Shown: positions 6,369 to 13,995 of the stretch, one piece after another
Numbering within the stretch: position 1 is the stretch's first letter
How the letters are laid out: each line of letters begins with the position of its first letter
Source: Thiomonas sp.
GTDB taxonomy: Bacteria; Pseudomonadota; Gammaproteobacteria; Burkholderiales; Burkholderiaceae_C
Reading direction: 5' to 3'
Assembly: GCA_028706735.1 (NCBI GenBank)
Contig: JAQTVS010000007.1
Coordinates: 1-21,816 of the forward strand
Length of the DNA: 21,816 nucleotides
Position numbers and translations under genes: made by a program
The notes under the pieces: model-generated
The model's input: the letters and a program-made list of their open reading frames with translations, nothing else
The model's database searches: none
What the model was told of the DNA's origin: nothing

Positions 6369-7484
6369 ATGCCCCGCATCGACGACCCCACCCATGACCA
6401 CGAGGCCGGCGCCATCGACGGCACGCTCGACACCACCCGCATCGACGACACCCGCATCAAGGCGGTTCGGGCGCTGGTGTCGCCTGCGCTTTTGTTGGAA
6501 GAGTTGCCGGTGACCGAGGTGGTGGAGAGCGTGGTGGAACGCAGCCGCGCGGCCATCGCCGCAGCGTTGCAGGGGCGGGACGACCGGCTGGTCGTGGTGG
6601 TCGGGCCGTGCTCGATTCACGACCACGCGCAGGCGATGGACTACGCCGCTCGGCTCAAGGCTGAGGCCGATGCACTGGGCGATGCACTCATCGTCGTGAT
6701 GCGGGTGTATTTCGAAAAGCCGCGCACCACCGTGGGTTGGAAGGGCTATATCAACGACCCGCGGCTGGATGGCAGCTTCCGCATCAACGAGGGTCTGCAG
6801 CGCGCGCGGCAGTTGCTGCTCGACATCAATGCGCTTGGGCTGCCCGCGGGCGCCGAATTTCTTGATCTGCTCTCGCCGCAGTATTTCAGCGACCTGATCG
6901 CCTGGGGCGCCATCGGCGCGCGCACGACGGAAAGCCAGAGCCACCGCCAGCTTGCCTCGGGTCTGAGTTGCCCGGTGGGTTTCAAGAACGGCACCGACGG
7001 CGGGGTGCAGGTGGCGGCCGATGCCATGGTGTCGGCGGCCAGCGGTCATGCTTTCATGGGCATGACCAAAATGGGCGTGGCGGCGATTTTCGAAACCCGC
7101 GGCAATGCGGATTGCCACGTCATCCTGCGCGGCGGCAAGGCGCCCAATTTCGACGCCGCATCAGTTGACGCGGCCTGTGCCGTGCTCGCCAAAGCCGGGC
7201 AGCGCGAACAGGTGATGATCGACTGTTCGCACGCCAATTCGGCCAAGCAGCCGCGCAAGCAGATCGAGGTGGCCGCCAGCATCGCCGAGCGCATTGCTGC
7301 GGGCGAGCGGCGCATCATCGGCGTGATGGTGGAAAGCCATCTGCGTGAAGGCCGGCAAGACCTCAAGCCGGGCCAGCCGCTGGCGCACGGCGTGTCCATC
7401 ACTGACGCCTGCCTGGGCTGGGACGACTCCGTGCCGCTGCTGCGCGGGCTGGCCGCAGCCGTGCGCGCGCAGCGCGCGGCTTGA
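6369..7484 (+). CDS. Class I 3-deoxy-7-phosphoheptulonate (DAHP) synthase, AroG/AroF/AroH family
   Basis: First enzyme of the shikimate pathway: joins phosphoenolpyruvate and erythrose 4-phosphate to DAHP in the cytoplasm. The 371-residue product matches the E. coli-type metal-dependent enzyme throughout: RLVVVVGPCSIHD (from ~residue 73), MRVYFEKPRTTVGWKG, GAIGARTTESQSHRQLASGL, SCPVGFKNGTDG, HVILRGGKAPNF, MIDCSHANSAKQ, IGVMVESHL and SITDACLGWDD. Which amino acid inhibits it cannot be told by eye. ATG at 6369 gives a conserved beginning but has no clear ribosome site; an in-frame TTG at 6330, 8 nt after an AGGAG at 6317-6321 beside the element end, is an alternative. Its stop is 6 bp from that of the convergent tungstate-binding gene. 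Confidence 0.96.
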   Translation: MPRIDDPTHDHEAGAIDGTLDTTRIDDTRIKAVRALVSPALLLEELPVTEVVESVVERSRAAIAAALQGRDDRLVVVVGPCSIHDHAQAMDYAARLKAEADALGDALIVVMRVYFEKPRTTVGWKGYINDPRLDGSFRINEGLQRARQLLLDINALGLPAGAEFLDLLSPQYFSDLIAWGAIGARTTESQSHRQLASGLSCPVGFKNGTDGGVQVAADAMVSAASGHAFMGMTKMGVAAIFETRGNADCHVILRGGKAPNFDAASVDAACAVLAKAGQREQVMIDCSHANSAKQPRKQIEVAASIAERIAAGERRIIGVMVESHLREGRQDLKPGQPLAHGVSITDACLGWDDSVPLLRGLAAAVRAQRAA

Positions 7485-7490
7485 CTTGAT

Positions 7491-8333
7491 TTACTTGCTT
7501 TTCGCGTCCGGAAAGAACAGCGGCTCCCCGCCGATCTTGTAACTGGCAATCGCCTGCTGACCCACCGGGCCGGTGAGCCAGTCGATGAAGGCGCGGCCCT
7601 GCGCCGCCTTGACCTGGGGATGCCTGGCCGGGTTGACCAGCATCACGCCGTAGGGGTTGAACAGCGCCTTGTCCCCCTGCAGCACGATGGCCAGGCCGCC
7701 CCGGTTTTTGAACGCCAGCCAGGTGCCGCGATCGCTCAGGGTGTAGGCGCCAAGCGCCGCGGCGGTGTTGAGCGCCTGCCCCATGCCGGCGCCAATTTCG
7801 CGGTACCACTTGCCACGCCCGTCGGCCACCGGATCGACGCCCGCCTGCTTCCACGCGCGCAGTTCGGCGGCGTGCGTGCCGCTCTTGTCCCCCCGCGAGA
7901 TGAACAAGGCTTGTGTCGACGCGATCCGGCGCAAGGCGCCCGACAAGGTCTTGGCCTGCGCCACCTCGGCCGGGTCGGACTTCGGCCCGACAAGAACGAA
8001 ATCGTTGTACATCACGTCGCGCCGGTCCACGCCCCAGCCCTCCGCCACGAAGCGGTCTTCCGCTGCGCGGTCGTGGACGAACACCACGTCGGCATCGCCG
8101 CGCCGGCCGATGTCCAGCGCCTGGCCCGTCCCGACCGCCACGACCTTCACGGCAAGACCGGTGTCCTGCGTGAACAGGGGAAGGATGTGGCCGAACAGGC
8201 CCGATTGCTCGGTGGACGTCGTGGAGGCGACGACGATGCTGGACGGCGTCTGCGCCCCAGCGGCGAGTGGCGCGAGGCCCAGCGCCGCAGCGGCGATCAG
8301 ACGGGCGAATTGCAAGTGGAATCGGGTGAACAT
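7491..8333 (-). CDS. tupA: Tungstate ABC transporter substrate-binding protein TupA
   Basis: Periplasmic solute-binding protein that captures tungstate (possibly molybdate). 280 residues. A signal peptide (FARLIAAAALGLAPLAAGAQ) precedes the mature start TPSSIVVASTTSTEQSGLF; the TTSTxxSGL motif is the oxyanion-binding signature of TupA. Other conserved stretches are GTGQALDIGRRGDADVVFVH, YNDFVLVGP, FISRGDKSGTHAAE and YTLSDRGTW. ATG at 8333 has AAGGAG 7 nt upstream. It is the last gene of a permease–ATPase–binding-protein operon, and its 5' end overlaps the ATPase gene by 37 bp. The cargo presumably serves a tungsten or molybdenum enzyme elsewhere. Confidence 0.95.
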   Translation of the reverse strand: MFTRFHLQFARLIAAAALGLAPLAAGAQTPSSIVVASTTSTEQSGLFGHILPLFTQDTGLAVKVVAVGTGQALDIGRRGDADVVFVHDRAAEDRFVAEGWGVDRRDVMYNDFVLVGPKSDPAEVAQAKTLSGALRRIASTQALFISRGDKSGTHAAELRAWKQAGVDPVADGRGKWYREIGAGMGQALNTAAALGAYTLSDRGTWLAFKNRGGLAIVLQGDKALFNPYGVMLVNPARHPQVKAAQGRAFIDWLTGPVGQQAIASYKIGGEPLFFPDAKSK

Positions 8334-9043
8334 GCGATGTCTCCTTGGAGTCTTGCGCCGAAGCGCTGTGGCGTGGGTGGGTGAAATGCGCAATGGGTTT
8401 GCAACTGGCCGTGATCCAGCCGCAGCACGCGCTGCGCCAGCGCGATTTCTTCCGGACGATGCGTGCTGAGCAGCACGGTCATGCCCTGCGCGGCCAGTTC
8501 CTGCACCTCGCGCAAGATGTCTGCGCTGGCTTGCTGGTCGAGATGGCTGCACGGTTCGTCGAGCAGCAGCAACGCGGGTTGCATCATCCAGGCGCGCGCC
8601 AGCGCCAGCCGCTGACGCTGGCCGGATGACAGGCTGGCGGCGCTCTGCCCGGCGCGACTTTGCAGTCCAGCGCGGACGAGCGCAGCCTCGATCAAATGGG
8701 AATCTTTCGCGCGCCCGGTCAGCGCGAGCCGCAAGTTGTCCGCCACCGTGCCGCGCAGCATGGGCGTGTGCGCAAACACCATGGCTTGCGCCGCGTAGGC
8801 CATGCCGTCCAGCGGCGGCGCTTGCCCGGCAAAACGCAGCAGTCCGCAGGTCGGCTGCTCCAGGCCATGAATCAGGCGCAGCAGGCTGGTTTTGCCCGAT
8901 CCGTTCGGCCCTGCCAGTGCGGTGATGCCGCCGCGCTCGATCCGCAGATCGAGATCGCGCAGCACCCAGTTCGCCCCCCGGCGCAAGCCCACACCCTGCA
9001 GGCTGATGGGAAACAGACCGGCGCCGTCCGCAGACGCACTCAT
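8297..9043 (-). CDS. tupC: Tungstate ABC transporter ATP-binding protein
   Basis: Cytoplasmic ATPase that powers tungstate uptake; 248 residues. Walker A GPNGSGKT (residues 45-52), Q-loop region AAQAMVFAHTPML, ABC signature LSSGQRQRLALARAW (near 140), Walker B LLLLDEP (near 160), D-loop SHLD and switch histidine in LLSTHRPEE are all present. The ATG overlaps the permease stop in an ATGA junction, with GGAGG just upstream, so the two are translationally coupled. The C-terminal ~12 codons lie inside the start of tupA, and the tupA ribosome site is within this gene. Assigned to the tungstate system by its neighbours. Confidence 0.94.
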   Translation of the reverse strand: MSASADGAGLFPISLQGVGLRRGANWVLRDLDLRIERGGITALAGPNGSGKTSLLRLIHGLEQPTCGLLRFAGQAPPLDGMAYAAQAMVFAHTPMLRGTVADNLRLALTGRAKDSHLIEAALVRAGLQSRAGQSAASLSSGQRQRLALARAWMMQPALLLLDEPCSHLDQQASADILREVQELAAQGMTVLLSTHRPEEIALAQRVLRLDHGQLQTHCAFHPPTPQRFGARLQGDIACSPDSTCNSPV

Positions 9044-9735
9044 GCGCCCTCCCCGTAGCGCGCCGCCGCGTGCTGCCGCAGCAGGGCCGCAGCCGCATTG
9101 ACCATCAGCACCAGCGCCATCAGCACCGTGCCCAACGCCAGCGCCAAAGGCAGATCGCCCTTGCTGGTTTCCAGGGCGATGGCCGTGGTCATGGTGCGGG
9201 TGTAGCCCTCGATATTGCCGCCGGCAATCATCACCGCACCCACCTCGGACACGGCGCGGCCAAAGCCGGCCAGTGCGGCCACCAGCAAGGCATGGCGGCA
9301 GTCCCACAGCAGCCAGCGCACGCGCTGCAGCGCCCGCAGGCGCAGGGAACGCAGGGTGTCGCCGTGCAGCCGCCAGGCTTCGGCAACGATCTGCCGCGTG
9401 ACGGCGGCGATCAGCGGTGTGGTGAGAATGGTCTGCGCCAGAATCATGGCCGGCACAGAAAACAGCAGCCCCAGTTCACCCAGCGGCCCGCTGCGCGACA
9501 GCAAGAGATACACCAGCAGCCCAACAATGACCGAGGGCAGCCCGAGCAGGCTGTTGAGCAGCGCCACCACCACGCTGCGTCCGGCAAACGCATGCACCGC
9601 CAGCCCCGCCCCCAGCGGCAAGCCGAACAACAGACTGAGCAGCACGCTGGCGCCGCTGACGCGCAGCGACACGCCGACGATGTGCCAAGTGGCCGCATCG
9701 CCCGCGGCCAGCAAGTGCCAAACCTGGGAGAGCAT
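9040..9735 (-). CDS. tupB: Tungstate ABC transporter permease TupB
   Basis: Inner-membrane permease of the tungstate transporter, binding-protein-dependent family. 231 residues with about five to six hydrophobic segments (for example VSGASVLLSLLFGLPLGAG, LLGLPSVIVGLLVYLLLS, AMILAQTILTTPLIAAV, LALALGTVLMALVLMV). The cytoplasmic EAA-like loop reads ALAGFGRAVSEVGAVMIAGGNI and is close to the ATPase contact loop of the family. ATG at 9735 gives MLSQVWHLL, a usual TupB beginning; an in-frame TTG at 9756 is also open and neither has a good ribosome site. First gene of the operon, downstream of an inverted repeat at 9771-9798. Confidence 0.92.
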   Translation of the reverse strand: MLSQVWHLLAAGDAATWHIVGVSLRVSGASVLLSLLFGLPLGAGLAVHAFAGRSVVVALLNSLLGLPSVIVGLLVYLLLSRSGPLGELGLLFSVPAMILAQTILTTPLIAAVTRQIVAEAWRLHGDTLRSLRLRALQRVRWLLWDCRHALLVAALAGFGRAVSEVGAVMIAGGNIEGYTRTMTTAIALETSKGDLPLALALGTVLMALVLMVNAAAALLRQHAAARYGEGA

Positions 9736-9770
9736 GGGTGGGAGGGATGAACGCAAGAGCGATGTACATT

Positions 9771-9798
9771 TGGATACTATCGCAATCTATCGTATCCA
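9771..9798 (-). promoter_or_regulatory. Candidate operator of the tungstate transporter operon
   Basis: TGGATAC (9771-9777) and GTATCCA (9792-9798) form a perfect 7-bp inverted repeat around a 14-nt spacer that itself holds two CTATCG copies. It lies 36 bp upstream of the tupB ATG, in a short AT-richer patch where a promoter is expected (TAGTAT on the minus strand could be a -10 box). Spaced inverted repeats here fit control by a ModE- or TunR-like oxyanion regulator, but the sequence is not an obvious ModE box and no regulator gene is adjacent. Confidence 0.45.
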
Positions 9799-9928
9799 TT
9801 CATCCGTCGTGCGACAACACTCAACCGGCCCTCGGAAATGACGCATTCAACTGAGAGGGTGCGCCGCCAAGAGCCAATGACCTGGCCAGCACGACGAAGG
9901 CCGCACAGGCGGCGCCGCTGCGCGCGGG

Positions 9929-11395
9929 TCAGCGCCGCGCGGCGGCAAAGGCGCGCCAGAATGCTTCGTCCTGCGTCTGCGTGAAGTTGATGCGCATGCG
10001 GGTGGTGGGCTGCTGCAGCGGGTCGAACAGGTGGCCGGGCGCGAGCAGATAACCGGCGTCGAGCAGGCGCTGCGCCAGCATGGCGGTGTCCACGCCAGTG
10101 TCCACCCAGCCCAGCAGGCCGCGCGGCGGGGTGACAAAGCGGCAGCCCGCTTTCTCCGCCAGCCGCACGGCGCGCGCGCGGGCCGCGTCCAGCCGGTCGC
10201 GCACCTGTTGCGTGGTGCGGCGCAACTGGCCCTGCTCCAGCAGGTGCGCCAGGGCGCGCTCGGTCAGCGCGGGCGTGGTGAGCACGGCGAGCAGCTTCTG
10301 GTCGATCAGGCGGTCGATGATGGCGGGCGCCGCAGCGACAAAGCCCACGCGCCAGCCCGGCGCGAGAATCTTGGAGAAGCCGCTGAGATAAATGGTGTGC
10401 TCCAGTTGGTCGAGCACGCTCATGCGCGGGCTGCTGGCCTCGGCCAGGGCGGCGTACACATCGTCTTCCACCACCTGAAAGCCATAGCGCTGCGCGAGTT
10501 GCAGCACCCGGTGTGCGCTGGCCGCGCTCAGGCTCTGCCCGGTGGGGTTGTGCAGCACGCTCACGCAGATGAACAGCCGCGGCGCGTGGACGCGGGCCAG
10601 TTGCTCCAGGGTGTCGAGATCGGGCCCGTCCGGGCCGCGCGGCACCGGCAGCAGCTTGAGGCCGTGATGCGCCATCTGCGCAAATTGCATCGCCCAGCCG
10701 GGGCTTTCCACCAGCACCGCATCGCCGGGCCGGGTCAGCGCGCGCAGCACCAGATCGAGCGCCTGCGACGCGCCGCTGGTGGCGAGGATCTGCTGTGGCG
10801 GCGCACGCAGCGACAGGGCCGCCAGCTGCCGCGACAAGGCCTCTCGCAAGAGCGGGTCGCCCATTGGATGGCCGTAATGCAGCGAAGCCTGCTCCAGTTC
10901 ACCGGCCCGTGCGACGCGACGCAGCACCGCGCCCAGCGCCGGGCTTTCCAGCCACTGCGCGGGCAGCACGCCAGAGCCGGGCGCGCCACGCAGGCTCACG
11001 CCCGAACCCGCGCCCATCTGGTGGAACATGCCGCGCACCAGCGCGGTGGCGTGCGTCGGTGCGGCCAGCGGAGACGCAGCGTCTGCGCCGCCGCGCCGCG
11101 ATGAGGCGGGCAGATCATCCTGCAAGGCGCGCACGAAGTAGCCGCGCTGCGGACGCGCCTCCACCAAGCCCTGCGCCTGCAGCCGGTCATACGCCGCCAC
11201 CACAGTCTGCGTGCTCAGGCTGTGGTGGCGGGCGCAGTCGCGCACCGAGGGCAGACGGCTGCCCGGCGGCAGCAGTCGGTTACGGATGCGCGCTGCGTAC
11301 TGCGCGCTGAGTTGCTCCGCCAGAGTGGCCGCAGCCCGGCGCTGCAACGGCGCTGCGGCATCGACAGCCGCTTCTGTATTGTTCAAATGCGGCAT
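9929..11395 (-). CDS. MocR-type transcriptional regulator (GntR wHTH fused to aminotransferase-like domain)
   Basis: PLP-binding DNA regulator of 488 residues. The N-terminal winged helix-turn-helix has the GntR pattern (LPPGSRLPSVRDCARHHSLS, TVVAAYDRLQAQGLVEARP, GYFV; residues ~40-90). After a linker comes a fold-type I aminotransferase domain with HNPTGQ, VVEDDVYAAL and the PLP lysine in SGFSKILAPGWRVGF (Lys342). ATG at 11395 follows GAGGG by 7 nt. It is divergent from a transporter remnant, an aminotransferase and a PhzF-like gene, which it probably controls; MocR proteins usually regulate the divergent neighbour. The ligand is unknown. Confidence 0.93.
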   Translation of the reverse strand: MPHLNNTEAAVDAAAPLQRRAAATLAEQLSAQYAARIRNRLLPPGSRLPSVRDCARHHSLSTQTVVAAYDRLQAQGLVEARPQRGYFVRALQDDLPASSRRGGADAASPLAAPTHATALVRGMFHQMGAGSGVSLRGAPGSGVLPAQWLESPALGAVLRRVARAGELEQASLHYGHPMGDPLLREALSRQLAALSLRAPPQQILATSGASQALDLVLRALTRPGDAVLVESPGWAMQFAQMAHHGLKLLPVPRGPDGPDLDTLEQLARVHAPRLFICVSVLHNPTGQSLSAASAHRVLQLAQRYGFQVVEDDVYAALAEASSPRMSVLDQLEHTIYLSGFSKILAPGWRVGFVAAAPAIIDRLIDQKLLAVLTTPALTERALAHLLEQGQLRRTTQQVRDRLDAARARAVRLAEKAGCRFVTPPRGLLGWVDTGVDTAMLAQRLLDAGYLLAPGHLFDPLQQPTTRMRINFTQTQDEAFWRAFAAARR

Positions 11396-11420
11396 ACAGT
11401 GCCCTCTTTGTCTTGCAATG

Positions 11421-11442
11421 TGTATTGGTTCTGTAGTGGTTT
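11421..11442 (+). promoter_or_regulatory. Direct repeat in the MocR/transporter divergent region, candidate MocR operator
   Basis: TGTATTGGTTC (11421-11431) is followed immediately by TGTAGTGGTTT (11432-11442), 9 of 11 positions identical, one helical turn apart. The 66-bp gap between the regulator start (11395) and the transporter-remnant start (11462) is much richer in T than its surroundings. MocR regulators are known to bind tandem direct repeats in such divergent gaps, so this is the obvious operator candidate. No binding data. Confidence 0.5.
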
Positions 11443-11461
11443 TGATTTTAAGCTGCAGCGC

Positions 11462-11857
11462 ATGAATGCAACCCACGCCCCCGTTGTTCCAGGTCTCAAC
11501 CAGCCCGTCGGCGGGCGGGCGCCGAGCGTGCCGCTCACGCTCCCTGCGGCATGGTGGCTCTGGCCGCGCACGGCGGTGCAGGCCTGCGCCTGGGGCGGAT
11601 TCCCGTATGTGTCCGCGGTGTCGATGTGGCTGGGTTTCCTCGCCTGGTACCGCGCGCTGGCGCTGGGCGGCACGGTGCGCATTTCCCAACTGCAACTGCT
11701 GCAGCCCTTCCTGTCGATGCTGGCAGCGGCCGCCTTGCTGCATGAAGCGCTTGACGGCACCACGCTGCTGTTCGCCGGGGCCGTTCTCGGTGTTGTTTTT
11801 CTCGCGCGGCGCATGCCGGTGCATGCCGCGCGCAAACCCATTCTGAAAAGGAGCTGA
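11462..11857 (+). pseudogene. C-terminal remnant of an EamA/DMT-family transporter
   Basis: Only the last quarter of a drug/metabolite transporter is left. From about 11600 the frame reads FPYVSAVSMWLGFLAWYRAL, ALGGTVRISQLQLLQPFLSM and two further hydrophobic stretches, matching the last three helices of EamA transporters that usually accompany MocR regulators. Such proteins have ten helices and about 290 residues; this frame has 131 from ATG 11462, and the first ~45 (MNATHAPVVPGL...) do not resemble the family. No upstream frame supplies the missing helices. It keeps the position next to the regulator and ends 4 bp before the aminotransferase start. A deletion is the likely cause; a short functional protein cannot be excluded. 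Confidence 0.72.
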
Positions 11858-11861
11858 TTCC

Positions 11862-13073
11862 ATGGCCATCACCCTGTCGCAGCGCAGCGCGCACTACACC
11901 ACCTCCCCCATCCGCGAGCTGCTCAATCTCACCGAACAACCCGGCATGATCTCGCTGGCCGGCGGCCTGCCTGCGGCAGACAGCTTTCCGGTGCAGGCGC
12001 TGCGCGCCGCCTGCGCCGAGGTGTTCGACACGCAGGCGCAGGGCGCGCTGCAATACGGCCCCAGCGAAGGCATCGCGCCGCTGCGCGAGTGGGTGGCCGC
12101 GCACCTGCGCACGCAAGGCGTCGCCGCCCACGCCGATGAGGTGCTCATCACCAGCGGCTCACAGCAGGGGCTTGATCTCGCAGGCCGGGTGTTGATCGAC
12201 CCCGGCAGCACGGTGCTGGTGGAGCGCCCCACTTACCTCGGCGCGCTGCAGGCGTTCGCGCCCTACGCGCCGCGGTTCGCCGACCTGGACGAAGACGCCG
12301 ACGGCGCGCTGCCCGCGCTCGATGCACCAGCGCGCCGCATCGCACGCATGGTCTATCTGCAGACCAACTTCCGCAACCCCACCGGCCAGACCATGACGGC
12401 GGCGCGGCGCACACAATGGGCGCAGGCCTTGCAAGGCAGCCCGATCGCCCTGCTGGAAGACAACCCCTACGGCGAGCTGTGGTTCGACGGCCCGCCGCCC
12501 GCGCCCGTGGCAGCGCAGCTTCCCGGCCAGAGCCTTTTGCTGGGCACCTTCTCCAAAGTGCTGTCTCCCGGGTTGCGACTGGGTTATGTGCATGGGCCGC
12601 ACGAAGTGATTGCCAAGATGGCCCTGGCGCGCCAGGCCGCCGATCTGCAGACCTCCAGCCTGACGCAGCGCCTGGTGCTCAAGGTGCTCGAAGGCGGGCT
12701 GCTGGATGCGCAACTGCCGCACATCCGCGCCCTGTACCGCGCGCAGCGCGACGCCATGCTCGCCGCCCTGTCCCGCCACATGCCCGGCAGCGTGCATTGG
12801 GACGTTCCGCAGGGCGGTATGTTCATCTGGCTGTCTCTTCCGGAAGGCGCCGACGCCACCGCGCTGCTGCCGCTGGCGCTGCAACGCAAAGTTGCCTATG
12901 TGCCCGGCACAGCGTTCTACGCCGCGGGCGCCGTGCCGCGCAACACCCTGCGCCTGTCTTACGCCACCGCCACCCCCGCGCAGATCGAGACGGCCGTTGC
13001 CCGTTTGGGTGAAGTCTTCTCCGCGACACGCCAGCCAGAGCCCCGCCATGCCCCATCCGTTCTTGCAGCTTGA
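11862..13073 (+). CDS. PLP-dependent aminotransferase, class I/II (2-aminoadipate/MocR-associated type)
   Basis: Cytoplasmic fold-type I aminotransferase of 403 residues. Seen: MISLAGGLPAADSFPV, LQYGPSEGIAPLREWVA, ITSGSQQGLDLAGRVL, ERPTYLGALQAF, YLQTNFRNPTGQ, LEDNPYGELWF, the PLP lysine in GTFSKVLSPGLRLGY (Lys232), and the Arg of LRLSYA near the C-terminus. These resemble the LysN/2-aminoadipate and aromatic/valine-pyruvate aminotransferase group; the substrate cannot be read by eye. AAGGAG ends about 8 nt before ATG 11862. The 3' end overlaps the PhzF-like gene by 26 bp, so the two are probably translated together and may act on one amino-acid pathway. Confidence 0.94.
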   Translation: MAITLSQRSAHYTTSPIRELLNLTEQPGMISLAGGLPAADSFPVQALRAACAEVFDTQAQGALQYGPSEGIAPLREWVAAHLRTQGVAAHADEVLITSGSQQGLDLAGRVLIDPGSTVLVERPTYLGALQAFAPYAPRFADLDEDADGALPALDAPARRIARMVYLQTNFRNPTGQTMTAARRTQWAQALQGSPIALLEDNPYGELWFDGPPPAPVAAQLPGQSLLLGTFSKVLSPGLRLGYVHGPHEVIAKMALARQAADLQTSSLTQRLVLKVLEGGLLDAQLPHIRALYRAQRDAMLAALSRHMPGSVHWDVPQGGMFIWLSLPEGADATALLPLALQRKVAYVPGTAFYAAGAVPRNTLRLSYATATPAQIETAVARLGEVFSATRQPEPRHAPSVLAA

Positions 13074-13989
13074 CGTCTTCGCCCCCGCACCGCTGCGCGG
13101 CAATCCCCTGGCCGTGGTGGACCAGGCCGACGATCTTGATGCGCCCGCCATGCAATCCATCGCCTGGTGGCTCGGGCTGTCGGAGACCACGTTTCTGCTC
13201 AAACCCACCGCGCCCGAGGCCGACTACCGCGTGCGCATTTTCACACCGGGCGGCGAGCCCAAAGCCCCCACGCTTGCCGCTGACGCGGCGGCGCTGCCCC
13301 CCGAGGGGGCTCAACTCGCCTTGGGGCGGCCCAGCGGCGAGCTGCCCTTCGCCGGGCACCCCACCTTGGGCAGTTGCGCCGCCTGGCTGCAGCAGGGAGG
13401 CAAGCCCAGACGCGAGGGCGTGGTGATCCAGCAATGCGGCGTCGGCCTGGTGGAGGTTCGCGTCGCGGCCCCCACGGCATCCGGCGCGAAGCAACTCGCC
13501 TTTGCCGCGCCGCCGATGCGCGAAATCCCCATCGAACCCGCTTTGCTGCACAACGTGGCTCAAGCCCTTGGCCTGGAGCGCGACGACATCCAGCGCAGCG
13601 CCTGGCTGGACAACGGGCCGCGCTGGTTCTGCCTCTGGTTGCGCAGCGCCGAACGTGTGCTCGCGGTGGAGCCGGACCATGCCGCGCTCAAACGTCAGGG
13701 AGTGAATGTCGGCATGGCGGGCCCGCACGCTCCGGGAGGGGACGCCGCGATCGAAGTACGCGGCTTCGTCTCGGCACTGAACGTGCCCGAAGACCCCGTG
13801 ACCGGCAGCCTCAATGCCAGCCTGGCGCAATGGCTGATCGGCTGCGGCATACTGCCTTCGGCCTATGTAGCAGCGCAAGGCGCGAAGCTGGGACGCGCCG
13901 GTCGGGTGCACATCGAACGCGATGCCTCCGGGCAGGTCTGGGTCGGTGGCGCGGTTCAGCCGCTCATCACGGGCACGCTCACGCTCTGA
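13048..13989 (+). CDS. PhzF-family isomerase/epimerase with an in-frame repeat insertion
   Basis: PhzF-like protein (diaminopimelate-epimerase fold), 313 residues. N-terminal HPFLQLDVFAPAPLRGNPLAVV, the catalytic-Glu segment GLSETTFLL, RVRIFTPGGE, ELPFAGHPTLGS, and the C-terminal half with NVGMAG, GFVSALNVPEDPVTGSLNASL and QGAKLGRAGRVHIE are present. Residues 71-98 are foreign: an 84-bp hairpin element splits TPGGE from LPFAGHP, where relatives read straight through. The insert is in frame and flanked by GGCGAG. It lies next to the FAGHP loop of the active site, so activity may be changed or lost. Overlaps the aminotransferase by 26 bp. The substrate is unknown; no phenazine genes are near. 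Confidence 0.92.
   Translation: MPHPFLQLDVFAPAPLRGNPLAVVDQADDLDAPAMQSIAWWLGLSETTFLLKPTAPEADYRVRIFTPGGEPKAPTLAADAAALPPEGAQLALGRPSGELPFAGHPTLGSCAAWLQQGGKPRREGVVIQQCGVGLVEVRVAAPTASGAKQLAFAAPPMREIPIEPALLHNVAQALGLERDDIQRSAWLDNGPRWFCLWLRSAERVLAVEPDHAALKRQGVNVGMAGPHAPGGDAAIEVRGFVSALNVPEDPVTGSLNASLAQWLIGCGILPSAYVAAQGAKLGRAGRVHIERDASGQVWVGGAVQPLITGTLTL
13252..13341 (+). repeat. Single 84-bp hairpin element inserted in the PhzF-like gene with target duplication
   Basis: The insert occupies 84 bp (13258-13341, or equivalently 13252-13335). It has the CCCCCACGCTTGCCGCTGAC start, the C6GAG5 hairpin (13297-13309), inner arm CAACTCGCC (13312-13320), the core TTGGGGCGGCCCAGC (13321-13335) and outer arm GGCGAGCTG (13336-13344; 8 of 9 pairs). 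GGCGAG occurs on both sides (13252-13257 and 13336-13341; GCGGCGAG if extended by two bases). Removing 84 bp restores a normal family sequence. This is the cleanest copy for defining element ends. Confidence 0.93.
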
Positions 13990-13995
13990 AAAAAA

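Noticed and set aside
13048..13989. Phenazine biosynthesis role for the PhzF-like gene
   Set aside because: No other phz gene is present; PhzF-like proteins are widespread with other or unknown functions.
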